Source: CAYSCZ01 sp964429655
Lineage (GTDB): Bacteria; Bacteroidota; Bacteroidia; Cytophagales; Cyclobacteriaceae
Assembly: GCA_964429655.1 (NCBI GenBank)
Contig: CAYSCZ010000102.1
Span: 1-6,581, forward strand
DNA length: 6,581 bases
Direction of reading: 5' to 3'
The notes beneath the pieces are model-generated. The model had not been told where the DNA came from, searched no databases, and saw only the letters and a list, made by a program, of their open reading frames with translations. This document shows, in pieces, positions 1 to 6,581 of the stretch. A program made the position numbers and the translations under genes. Each line of letters opens with the position of its first letter. The stretch's first letter is position 1.

Positions 1-16
1 GCCTTATTTTTTGGGC

Positions 17-60
17 TTTAACCCTTCATGACAAAATTCCAATGACAAATCTGGGTTAAA
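17..60. repeat. Nested repeat: 8-bp inverted repeat enclosing an 8-bp direct repeat
   Basis: TTTAACCC at 17-24 is the exact reverse complement of GGGTTAAA at 53-60. Between them ATGACAAA occurs twice (28-35 and 42-49), separated by ATTCCA, with three bases (TTC, TCT) on either side of the direct-repeat block. The direct-repeat period is 14, which is not a multiple of three. The element falls exactly where the plus-strand reading frame changes. The sequence facts are certain; a function is not. No T-run follows either arm, so an ordinary intrinsic terminator is unlikely. Confidence 0.5.
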
Positions 61-220
61 AATACTCAACCTAGAAATCAAAGAAGAAAGAAAACCTGAA
101 TTGCTTAGGGTCTGTTATTTTTCAGCAACCACAGCTAACAACAGCAATGACTATGAATTAATCCTTGCTTTAGAGAAATGTATGCAGACTAACGAATGGT
201 TAAAATTTATTGAGCATTAG
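32..220 (+). CDS. C-terminal tail of an unrecognised protein, frame apparently broken upstream
   Basis: The frame is open for about 62 codons to TAG at 218-220, while the other two plus frames are closed by stops (for example at 72-74 and 97-99). The residues look like a soluble protein end: an acidic/basic stretch (NLEIKEERKPELLRV), then CYFSATTANNSNDYE, then a helix-like ending LALEKCMQTNEWLKFIEH. There is no credible start: the only ATG is near the end, and an in-frame TGA lies at 29-31. Frame 3 upstream (3-56, ending at TAA 57-59) could be the earlier part, which requires a shift between 32 and 58. Removing 14 bases between the two ATGACAAA copies would join the frames (LTLHDK then SGLKILNLE). 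I do not recognise the family. It could be a degraded gene end, a recent frameshift, a sequence error or, less likely, a chance open frame. Its last 14 bases overlap the convergent hydroxylase gene. Confidence 0.4.
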   Translation, partial: QNSNDKSGLKILNLEIKEERKPELLRVCYFSATTANNSNDYELILALEKCMQTNEWLKFIEH

Positions 221-1097
221 GCTTTTTATCTTTCTTGAAACCATAAGTCAATTGCCCCCAAAAGCTATCCGGGAAGTTTTCTATTTTTTCAAATCCCAGG
301 TCAATCTTTCCGCTATCTTCCGGAATGTAATTAGTCCTAAATAGATAATCCCACAAGCTTAAACTGATCCCGAAGTTTACCCCTTGAAGGCGGTTATCCG
401 GCAATACTTTCGAATGATGCCATAAATGCATCACAGGATTGTTGAAGACATATTTCAAAGGACCATAAGATAATTTAATGTTGGCATGATTTAAATGCCC
501 GATAGCCAGGGCCATGAAATGTACAATATAGGCATGTTGGGGTTCAAAACCACCCAATATCATGACCCAAAAGGTTTTTAACGGTTTATAAAGTACATTT
601 TCCATCCAGTGGTATCTGAGGTGTGCCGCAAAACCCATTTCTTTAACCGAATGATGTACTTTATGAAACTTCCATAAGGGTGGGAAGCGATGCAGGGCTA
701 TGTGTGTTGACCATTGAAAGAAGTCCAATACAATGAAAAATACTAAAAGACCTAACCAAAGCGGTAACCCGGTGAGGTTAAAGATAACCACCGATTGATT
801 GGTTAATCTCACATCTACAAACAACAATCCTAACACTTTGTAAAACCCGCTAATGACAATAGAAAAGATGAAGAAGTTAAAGAACATATAAAATCCATCC
901 AACCAGAAATCTTTTCGGATGACCTTTTGTTCTTTGCGCCAGGGAAATAATATTTCCAAAACCCAGACAGCTAATGATAAGATAATCAGGCCATAAAAAT
1001 AATTTTCATGCCATGGCACTTTCCAAAGTATTGAATCCCAAACCCAGTTCACCGTTCCACTAAAAGCTTCCCAGAAAGCCATTAAGTATTTTCCCAT
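207..1097 (-). CDS. Sterol desaturase / fatty acid hydroxylase superfamily protein
   Basis: This is an integral membrane di-iron oxygenase of the ERG3/FA-hydroxylase superfamily, which uses O2 to hydroxylate or desaturate lipid substrates. The 296-residue protein has the diagnostic histidine clusters: HX3H at H132-H136, HX2HH at H145-H149 and a late HX2HH at H224-H228. Extra histidines at 159/163 and 201/204 (HLNH) may complete the metal site. Hydrophobic segments lie at about 36-53, 71-93, 103-126 and 175-200, giving the usual arrangement in which the histidines face the cytoplasm. Length is normal for the bacterial family and nothing appears truncated. M1 is used as start; M6 is an alternative, and no Shine-Dalgarno sequence decides between them. 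The gene is divergent from the DUF4293 gene and overlaps the plus-strand tail at 207-220. The substrate cannot be read from sequence; sterols are unlikely in this phylum, so a fatty acyl chain, sphingolipid or carotenoid is an inference only. Confidence 0.9.
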   Translation of the reverse strand: MGKYLMAFWEAFSGTVNWVWDSILWKVPWHENYFYGLIILSLAVWVLEILFPWRKEQKVIRKDFWLDGFYMFFNFFIFSIVISGFYKVLGLLFVDVRLTNQSVVIFNLTGLPLWLGLLVFFIVLDFFQWSTHIALHRFPPLWKFHKVHHSVKEMGFAAHLRYHWMENVLYKPLKTFWVMILGGFEPQHAYIVHFMALAIGHLNHANIKLSYGPLKYVFNNPVMHLWHHSKVLPDNRLQGVNFGISLSLWDYLFRTNYIPEDSGKIDLGFEKIENFPDSFWGQLTYGFKKDKKPNAQ

Positions 1098-1218
1098 GTT
1101 ATTATAAATTCAATTTTCATAATTAAGGTTTCATCATAATAACTGATTGTCAGAGAATTATTATCCATGAAAAATGGAAATAAGAGGGGATTATGCTTTT
1201 TTTGCCTAAAAGAAAAGT

Positions 1219-1698
1219 ATGATCCAACGTATTCAAAGTGTTTTTCTATTGCTAGCCGCTATTTGCCTGACCCTCACGTTGTTTTTTCCGCTGGCAGAAG
1301 TTGTTGCTCAAACTGAAAAAATAACTCTATCTGCATTCAATCTAACACATTTAAAAATTAATGCTTCAGGAAACGAGGAGGTAGTTAAAGAGGAGCAAAT
1401 CATTTACGTAGCCGGAATAATAATCGTAGCAATCATTGTGATATTTTATTCCATCTTTCAATACAAAAACCGTATGAAGCAAATAATGCTTGGAGCACTA
1501 AACAGCCTGCTGATCGGTGCAGCACTGGGTTTAACATTGTATTTACTGTTTCAGATTAGTGATGAGGTCAAAAGTGGAACCAGAAACTTTCTTCTGGCAT
1601 TTTATCTATTCCCTGTCGCTTTGATATTTAATTCGGTGGCTAACCGGTTCATAAGAAAAGATGAAAAACTGGTTAGGGATGCCGACCGGATTCGATAA
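1219..1698 (+). CDS. DUF4293 family membrane protein
   Basis: A 159-residue integral membrane protein of unknown function. Four hydrophobic segments are visible at about 8-26, 61-80, 90-112 and 123-141, with a roughly 35-residue polar loop (27-60) after the first, and a charged C-terminal tail. The N-terminus MIQRIQSVFLLL and the C-terminal motif RFIRKDEKLVRDADRIR (about 143-159) are the recognisable marks of DUF4293, a family found in Bacteroidota. The start fits the family's usual N-terminus. An A-rich stretch precedes the ATG rather than a GGAGG-type site. The upstream 121-base gap is shared with the divergent hydroxylase gene, so both promoters should lie there. The peptidase gene follows on the same strand after 135 bases, far enough for it to have its own promoter. 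No biochemical role is known to me, and the neighbours do not suggest one. Confidence 0.88.
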   Translation: MIQRIQSVFLLLAAICLTLTLFFPLAEVVAQTEKITLSAFNLTHLKINASGNEEVVKEEQIIYVAGIIIVAIIVIFYSIFQYKNRMKQIMLGALNSLLIGAALGLTLYLLFQISDEVKSGTRNFLLAFYLFPVALIFNSVANRFIRKDEKLVRDADRIR

Positions 1699-1773
1699 CA
1701 TGCCATGTAATAACTGGTATGTGAATTCAAATGATAAATTAACCATTCTATTTACATATCCCCACAACATTTT

Positions 1774-1803
1774 TTGTTTGGAAAGATATAAGTAATAAAT
1801 TAT
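1774..1803 (+). promoter_or_regulatory. Possible Bacteroidota-type promoter of the M14 peptidase gene
   Basis: A TTG at 1774-1776 is followed after 19 bases by TAAATTAT (1796-1803). The Bacteroidota primary-sigma pattern is TTG, 17-19 bases, then TAnnTTTG. The spacing fits and the -7 element matches 4 of 6 defined positions (TA and TT match, the final TG does not). Transcription would begin about 20-25 bases before the ATG at 1834, a reasonable leader length. In AT-rich DNA such a match can arise by chance, so this is only a candidate. Confidence 0.2.
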
Positions 1804-1833
1804 CTGCCTAAAATCATAAAGCAAGATATAATT

Positions 1834-4470
1834 ATGAATAAATACTTACTTACAGTACTAATATTCCTCCTGTACTTCAATGTAAATGGACAAATTACTT
1901 TAGTTGATACTGAGCGTTTTCCTTTTGAGCCTCGATTAAGCTATGATGAGTCCATACCCACACCAAAATCACATCTGGGCTATGAATTAGGGGCTAATTT
2001 TACGTTATATGCACATCTAGTTGATTACTTTGAAAAACTTGCCGCCTCTTCAGAACGGGTATTGATCAACCAATATGGAGAAACCTACGAAGGCCGGCCC
2101 TTGATCAACCTGGTAATTTCTTCCAAAGAGAATATCCAAAACCTTGATCAGCTTCAGGAAAAACATATGAAATTAATGACTGAGGTTGATTCAAAAGCTG
2201 ATGACATTATTGCTAATGAGCCGGTTTTTACTTCATTTAGCTACAATATTCACGGTAATGAGGCCAGCAGTACTGAGGCGGCCATGCAGGTAGCATACCG
2301 AATGGCCGCAGCACAGGATGAAGAAACAAATAAAGTGCTGGATAATTCAGTGATCATCATGTATATCTGCATCAATCCGGATGGAAGGGACAGGTACGTT
2401 TACTGGTACACCTCTATGAGAAAGTCCCAGCCCGGATATCAACCCCAAGACCTGGAACATTATGCGCCATGGCCTAATGGCAGGACCAACCACTATTGGT
2501 TCGACCTGAACAGGGATTGGGTATGGGGTGTACATCCAGAGTCCAGGGGGCACACCGCCGAATACCAAAAGTGGATGCCTCAGGTGCATGTCGATTATCA
2601 TGAACAAGGTTATAACGCCAATTACTTCACCATGCCTGGAACCACACCCAGAAACAAACAACTCCCGGATTCCTATGAGTCCTGGTCCAGTGTTTTTGGG
2701 ATGGCTAACGTTAAGGAATTTGATAAAAACCAACTCAGTTATTTTACCAGGGATAGATTTGATTTCTTTTATCCTGGCTATGGTTCCAGCTATCCCAGTG
2801 TAATGGGAGCAATTGGCATGCTGACCGAACAGGGGGGAATCGCCGCAGGAATAGTTGTTGAAAATGACGATGATTACAAGCTTACCCTTCGGCAACGGGT
2901 GTTTGACCATTACACTACCTCTATTGCTACCGTCAAAGCATCTGCTGAAAACAGGGAGGAATTGTTGCGATACAGTTACCAGGCATGGAGGCCCTCTAAC
3001 AGTAAAATCGATACTAAGGCTTACCTGGTTATTGCCAATGAAGTTTACTCCAATAATTTCCTGGAAGTGATGTTGCGGAATAAAGTGAAAATCTACCAGG
3101 CTAAAAATGATTTTTCACTTAGTCAGGCTTATGATTACAGAACCGGACGAACGATTAGAAAAAATCTACCCGAAGGTACCTTTGTGATACCAACAAACCA
3201 GCCCAGAAGCTTATTCATCACCACCATAATGGAGCGAAATATGAAGATTGAAGATTCCGTGATGTACGACATGGCTACCTGGTCTGCACCTATTGCATAC
3301 AACCTGGAGGCATATAGCACCAAAGGCAACTATAACATTGAAATGGAGGAAATAACCGATTATCCTAATTATTCTGATAATGTTGTCAATGAAAGTGCTC
3401 AATATGCCTATGTCATCAATTGGAACCAGGTAAATGCCCCGAAAGCGCTGTCCATGCTATGGAGGATGGATTATAAAGTCAGGTCAGCTTATAGACCTTT
3501 TGGTAATGATGAATACAATTTTCCTGCAGGAAGTTTGATCATTCTAAAAGGAAGAAACCCTGATAAGCTACCTTCATTAGATAGCGACATTAAAGAAATA
3601 GCCCGCGAAGCCAAGGTGGAAATCATCGGCTTTAACTCCGGAAGAATGACCATGGGAATGGACCTGGCAAATACCAGAAACCGGCCCCTGGAAATGCCCC
3701 GGATAGCTTTGATGGTGGAGCCACCTTTCAGCACCTACACTTCAGGACAGCTATACTTTTTGTTTGATTGGGTTACGGAACTTCCGATCGAACGAATCAG
3801 AACATCCATTCTGGAACAAACATCAATGCCTAGTTTCAGGGTAAGATATGGCAAGGCAGATTTAAAAGACTATGATGTGATGGTCCTTCCTGGAAGTGGC
3901 AATGGATTGAAACAATTATTCCAAGATAACGCATTATCTAAACTTAAGGATTGGGTAAAAGATGGCGGAACGCTGGTTGCTACAGAGAGCTCAGCAAAGT
4001 TCTTTCTAAAGGGGAAAAGTAAAAGTGGTTTCACCAACGCAGAACTGAAAAAAGTTCCGGAAGACTCTTCAGAGGCGATAAAGTATCTACCCTATGACCA
4101 ACGGGAAGATTACTTTGGCAAAAAACGTATACCAGGAGCAGCACTTAATGGCAAAATAGACATAACCCATCCACTGGCTTTTGGTATGAAAGATGAAGTT
4201 TATAGTTTAAAGTTTGGCACTGACGCCATCCTGCCATCTGATAGCATTCAAACGGTTGGTTATTATCATAAGGATGCAGCAGAACTATTAGTGGCCGGTT
4301 ATGCATCCCAGGAAAACCTAAGCCACCTGGCCGGAATGACCTTTGCAGGTGTAGTACCAGTGGGAGAAGGCAAAATCGTATTACTGATAGATAATACGCA
4401 ATATAGAGGTTTTTGGAGAGGGCCATCAAGGATGATGCAAAATGCGGTTATGCAGGTTCCTGCTTATTAA
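1834..4470 (+). CDS. Secreted M14-family zinc carboxypeptidase with C-terminal GATase1-like domain
   Basis: An 878-residue exported metallopeptidase. A signal peptide is visible: K3, hydrophobic 5-15, likely cleavage VNG|Q after residue 19. The M14 domain spans about 50-370. Zinc ligands are H140 and E143 (HGNE) and H256 (VDYHEQG); N226-R227 (FDLNRDW) match the substrate carboxylate-binding Asn-Arg; E332 (LTEQGG) matches the catalytic glutamate; NPDGRDR is at 181-187. R196 is a candidate for the second substrate arginine. The catalytic set is therefore complete. A linker of about 380-600 leads to a GATase1-like fold (about 620-860; YDVMVLPGSG at 680-689, LKDWVKDGGTLVA at 704-716). C179 is the only cysteine in the whole protein, so this domain cannot be a working Cys amidotransferase. 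No type IX secretion C-terminal domain is seen, so a periplasmic or cell-surface location is inferred. The substrate is unknown; C-terminal trimming of peptides is the family role. The stop overlaps the convergent acyltransferase gene by 4 bases. Confidence 0.93.
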   Translation: MNKYLLTVLIFLLYFNVNGQITLVDTERFPFEPRLSYDESIPTPKSHLGYELGANFTLYAHLVDYFEKLAASSERVLINQYGETYEGRPLINLVISSKENIQNLDQLQEKHMKLMTEVDSKADDIIANEPVFTSFSYNIHGNEASSTEAAMQVAYRMAAAQDEETNKVLDNSVIIMYICINPDGRDRYVYWYTSMRKSQPGYQPQDLEHYAPWPNGRTNHYWFDLNRDWVWGVHPESRGHTAEYQKWMPQVHVDYHEQGYNANYFTMPGTTPRNKQLPDSYESWSSVFGMANVKEFDKNQLSYFTRDRFDFFYPGYGSSYPSVMGAIGMLTEQGGIAAGIVVENDDDYKLTLRQRVFDHYTTSIATVKASAENREELLRYSYQAWRPSNSKIDTKAYLVIANEVYSNNFLEVMLRNKVKIYQAKNDFSLSQAYDYRTGRTIRKNLPEGTFVIPTNQPRSLFITTIMERNMKIEDSVMYDMATWSAPIAYNLEAYSTKGNYNIEMEEITDYPNYSDNVVNESAQYAYVINWNQVNAPKALSMLWRMDYKVRSAYRPFGNDEYNFPAGSLIILKGRNPDKLPSLDSDIKEIAREAKVEIIGFNSGRMTMGMDLANTRNRPLEMPRIALMVEPPFSTYTSGQLYFLFDWVTELPIERIRTSILEQTSMPSFRVRYGKADLKDYDVMVLPGSGNGLKQLFQDNALSKLKDWVKDGGTLVATESSAKFFLKGKSKSGFTNAELKKVPEDSSEAIKYLPYDQREDYFGKKRIPGAALNGKIDITHPLAFGMKDEVYSLKFGTDAILPSDSIQTVGYYHKDAAELLVAGYASQENLSHLAGMTFAGVVPVGEGKIVLLIDNTQYRGFWRGPSRMMQNAVMQVPAY

Positions 4471-4474
4471 GCAG
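4452..4474. terminator. Overlapping small hairpins at the convergent gene junction
   Basis: GCAGG (4452-4456) can pair with CCTGC (4459-4463), and alternatively CTGCTT (4460-4465) with AAGCAG (4469-4474) around a three-base ATT loop. The two hairpins share bases and cannot coexist. They cover both stop codons, so they could slow polymerases coming from either side. The stems are only 5-6 bp and neither strand has a long T-run directly after, so this is a weak terminator candidate. Confidence 0.25.
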
Positions 4475-5279
4475 CATTCTTTAACCCATATACTTGCGAC
4501 CTTAGGAAATCCAACATCATATCCGGATGGCTGATTGAATCTAAATCTTGGTATCGGATTGGAAAGCCAATTTCTATTTTAAATGATTTCCCAATTTTAT
4601 TCCTAACTTCATTCAACAGAAGACCATATCGGATGTTCATGTTTATTTGACTGGCCAGTTGAAAAAGTTTACTATTCTGTCCATAGAAATAAATTGGTAT
4701 CACAGTAGCTTTTGTGTTTTTGATCAGCTTAACGAGAAACCTTTTCCATTCAAGGTCATCTGCGGGCTTCCAGAATTTGCTGGCCGTTGATACCCCGCCG
4801 GCAGGAAAAATGCCCATGGATTGGCCTTCTTTTAGAAAACTCATTGCTGTTTTTCTAGTCTTGATGTTTGTTTGAAGGGCGGCTTTAGAATCCTCAAAAC
4901 TTATGGGTAAAAGGTATGGATTTAGCAGTGGCTCCCGGCATAGCACTTCATTGACGATCAGCTTAAAATCATTCCTAACCATAGATATAATATTTCCCAG
5001 CATCAATCCATCCACCACACCAAATGGATGATTAGCGATGAAAATGACCGGCCCCTTTGAAGGAATTGATTGCAGTCTCGCCTCATTCATTTCTGATTTA
5101 ATGCCTAATTTTTGAAGTAATGTCTCCCATATATGATGGGTAAATGGTTCTGATGACAAAACCTCCTTATACATTCTCTGAAGTCTTGGTTTACCGGTAA
5201 GGTACTCGATGGAGCTTATTAGTGCTTTCTTGGTCCAGTGATCATCCGGAGAGGCGTAAGATAAGGAATTATGCGGCAT
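4467..5279 (-). CDS. PlsC-like lysophospholipid/glycerol acyltransferase family protein
   Basis: A 270-residue acyltransferase of the LPLAT/PlsC superfamily, which transfers an acyl chain to a hydroxyl of a lipid precursor at the inner face of the membrane. Block I is NHPFGVVDG (83-91): H84 and D90 are six positions apart (HX5D) where classical PlsC has HX4D. This spacing, with the HPFG sequence, is typical of a subgroup that includes hemolysin-like and ornithine/glycine-lipid O-acyltransferases. Block III is FPAGGVS (158-164) in place of FPEGTRS, and block IV is VIPIYFYG (193-200). The hydrophobic run before block I (about 77-82) is the usual core strand. No signal peptide or clear membrane helix is present, so peripheral attachment is likely. 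The start at 5279 leaves about 80 residues before block I, which suits this subgroup; M36 is a less likely start. The 218-base AT-rich gap to the XdhC gene upstream argues for a separate promoter. The exact acceptor (lysophosphatidate versus an amino-acid lyso-lipid) cannot be decided here. Confidence 0.87.
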   Translation of the reverse strand: MPHNSLSYASPDDHWTKKALISSIEYLTGKPRLQRMYKEVLSSEPFTHHIWETLLQKLGIKSEMNEARLQSIPSKGPVIFIANHPFGVVDGLMLGNIISMVRNDFKLIVNEVLCREPLLNPYLLPISFEDSKAALQTNIKTRKTAMSFLKEGQSMGIFPAGGVSTASKFWKPADDLEWKRFLVKLIKNTKATVIPIYFYGQNSKLFQLASQINMNIRYGLLLNEVRNKIGKSFKIEIGFPIRYQDLDSISHPDMMLDFLRSQVYGLKNAA

Positions 5280-5497
5280 CCTTAAAAATATTTTTTATAG
5301 AATGAATATCAAAAGCAATCGTTTTATTAACATATGATAATAACAGAATATTAGTTTTAAAAATAGAAAAAATCAATTGTTGTAAAATGTTTTTTCATTA
5401 TTTAATAGACTCTAACCTACACCCGAATGTTGTCATTGAGCTTGTATCGTTTTGGAAGATTTTAATTAAGCCTAAATGAGGTGTTTACTTCATCCCC

Positions 5498-6535
5498 TTA
5501 TAGGTACTTATTTTTTATACCAATTATCTCACTGATAACGCTCAAAGCAATCTCTTTAGCTGATTTAGCATTAATATCCACACCTATTGGGGCATGAATT
5601 TTTCCTAAGATTTCATCATCCCATCCATTCTCTTTTAACCTTTTTATTCTTTTTGCGTGGGTCTTATGGCCACCTAATGCCCCAATATAGGCCACTTGGG
5701 AGGGTAATAGTACTTCCAGGGCATTATCATCAATTTTTGGATCATGCGACAGGATGGCGCAGAAAGTATAAGCATCTAATGGTATATCTTCCAGTGCTTC
5801 CGATGGATAAGATTCTATAACTTTAGCAGGTTGGGAATAGAATACCGTCTTCTTGGCAAAGGCTCCCCGCGGATCGATTACAATAGTTTCAAAATCAAAC
5901 TGATTTGCCAACGCCACCAAGTCCACCGTGATGTGTGCAGCTCCAATGATTATCAATTGGCTTTTGCGAGGGAACACCTGCAAAAAGTAGGGAACACCCT
6001 CTACATCTACCATTTTATTTTGACGCTGATCATAGGCCTGCAATGCTTCCGTTTTAAGTGTATCCGAAACAGGATCACCAATGACAGTATGATCATCCAA
6101 AATCAAACTATTGTGAAGCGTTTGATCATTCATAAGCGCAGAGATTAAAATACTGCCTTTATTATCAGACAATTGTTGGTCTAGTTTTCTCCATATTTCA
6201 AATAAATCCTTACCATCATAACCCAACTTAAAGGGCTGGGTAAGTAAACTTATCTTCCCACCACAACTCAGCCCCACCGACCATGCCTCCTCGTCAGATA
6301 CACCATAGTGTAATTTTTTAGGAGCTCCATTTTCAATCACATTCAATGATTCTTTTACCACACTTCCTTCAACACATCCACCACTAACTGAGCCTGCCAT
6401 TTCCCCTGCTTCATTGACTAATAACATTGAACCTACAGGACGCGGTGACGAACCCCAGGTTTTGATTACCCTGGTGCAGACGATGGAATGATCATTATCG
6501 ACCCATTCGTTGATTGTCTCTTGGAATTCCCTCAT
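5498..6535 (-). CDS. XdhC/CoxI family molybdenum-enzyme maturation protein
   Basis: A 345-residue cytoplasmic protein with both XdhC domains. The N-terminal XdhC_CoxI domain shows GSSPRPVGSMLLV (28-40), SGGCVEG (51-57, C54) and GLSCGGKI (88-95, C91). The C-terminal Rossmann-like XdhC_C domain shows IIIGAAHI (195-202), ILSHDPKID (261-269), YIGALGGHKTHAKR (283-296) and IHAPIGVDI (313-321). In the studied relatives XdhC binds the molybdenum cofactor, promotes its sulfuration and delivers it to xanthine dehydrogenase; CoxI has a related role for CO dehydrogenase-type enzymes. The usual GAGH loop is GAAH here (A200 for Gly). Length is normal and both cysteines are kept. No molybdoenzyme, MobA-like or cofactor gene is in the window; the start is only 46 bases from its right edge. 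A weak -7-like TAACTTTT (6570-6563 on the minus strand) precedes the start, but its -33 partner would fall outside. No Shine-Dalgarno sequence is visible. Confidence 0.9.
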   Translation of the reverse strand: MREFQETINEWVDNDHSIVCTRVIKTWGSSPRPVGSMLLVNEAGEMAGSVSGGCVEGSVVKESLNVIENGAPKKLHYGVSDEEAWSVGLSCGGKISLLTQPFKLGYDGKDLFEIWRKLDQQLSDNKGSILISALMNDQTLHNSLILDDHTVIGDPVSDTLKTEALQAYDQRQNKMVDVEGVPYFLQVFPRKSQLIIIGAAHITVDLVALANQFDFETIVIDPRGAFAKKTVFYSQPAKVIESYPSEALEDIPLDAYTFCAILSHDPKIDDNALEVLLPSQVAYIGALGGHKTHAKRIKRLKENGWDDEILGKIHAPIGVDINAKSAKEIALSVISEIIGIKNKYL

Positions 6536-6581
6536 TTTTTGGTTAAAATTTAATTCAATTTAAAAAGTTAATAAAATATTA

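Noticed and set aside
1164..1179. TCCAT / ATGGA inverted repeat in the divergent intergenic region
   Set aside because: Only 5 bp with a 5-base A-rich loop, which is expected by chance. No -7/-33 pair stands out on either strand nearby, so I do not call an operator or promoter.
1694..1704. ACATG-C-CATGT palindrome at the end of the DUF4293 gene
   Set aside because: A one-base centre leaves no room for a stable RNA hairpin and no T-tract follows; there is no support for a terminator or operator.
1606..1824. Minus-strand 72-codon frame over the DUF4293 end and the following gap
   Set aside because: Half of it is antisense to the conserved DUF4293 C-terminus; no family features and no supporting start site.
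2347..2910. Long minus-strand open frame (187 codons) inside the peptidase gene
   Set aside because: It lies entirely antisense to the catalytic M14 domain, whose residues are clearly conserved. The translation has no recognisable domain and is rich in the Gly/Pro/Ile patterns typical of antisense frames.
5295..5333. Tiny minus-strand frame encoding a 12-residue signal-like peptide (MLIKRLLLIFIL) just before the acyltransferase
   Set aside because: Far too short and in very AT-rich DNA where hydrophobic codons are expected by chance. The acyltransferase is soluble or peripheral and does not need a signal peptide.
5462..5469. TTAATTAA palindrome in the gap before the XdhC stop
   Set aside because: An isolated 8-bp AT-only palindrome in AT-rich DNA has no specific meaning.
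5476..5493. ATGAGGT / ACTTCAT hairpin just after the XdhC stop
   Set aside because: The stem includes a G-T/A-C position that is a mismatch in the XdhC transcript, and no T-run follows on that strand, so a terminator call is not supported.

Overview
The window looks like ordinary chromosomal sequence from a member of the Bacteroidota, probably a Cytophagales-type marine or soil organism. The reasons are: a DUF4293 membrane protein, a family essentially confined to this phylum; a large exported M14 peptidase with a GATase1-like C-terminal domain, an architecture common there; AT-rich intergenic DNA; and starts without a recognisable Shine-Dalgarno sequence. I see no mobile element, CRISPR array, tRNA or rRNA, and no intergenic gap exceeds 300 bases.

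Layout. (1) Bases 1-220 hold a reading frame of about 62 codons on the + strand (32-220). It has no plausible start and reads like the C-terminal tail of an unrecognised protein whose upstream part is in another frame; a small nested repeat (17-60) sits at the break. (2) 207-1097, minus strand: membrane-bound sterol desaturase / fatty acid hydroxylase superfamily enzyme, converging on that tail with a 14-base overlap. (3) After a 121-base divergent intergenic region comes 1219-1698, plus strand: DUF4293 protein with four membrane segments. (4) 1834-4470, plus strand: secreted zinc carboxypeptidase of family M14 with a cysteine-free GATase1-like domain. (5) 4467-5279, minus strand: PlsC-like acyltransferase, converging on the peptidase; both stop codons lie within one TTAA. 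(6) A 218-base AT-rich gap. (7) 5498-6535, minus strand: XdhC/CoxI-family molybdenum-enzyme maturation protein.

No single pathway links these genes. Two of them (the hydroxylase and the acyltransferase) plausibly act on membrane lipids, the peptidase acts outside the cytoplasm, and the XdhC protein must serve a molybdoenzyme encoded elsewhere. I do not see a convincing new multi-gene system. The points most worth a second look are the frame-broken tail with its nested repeat at the left edge, the cysteine-free amidotransferase-like domain of the peptidase, and the TTAA shared-stop junction.
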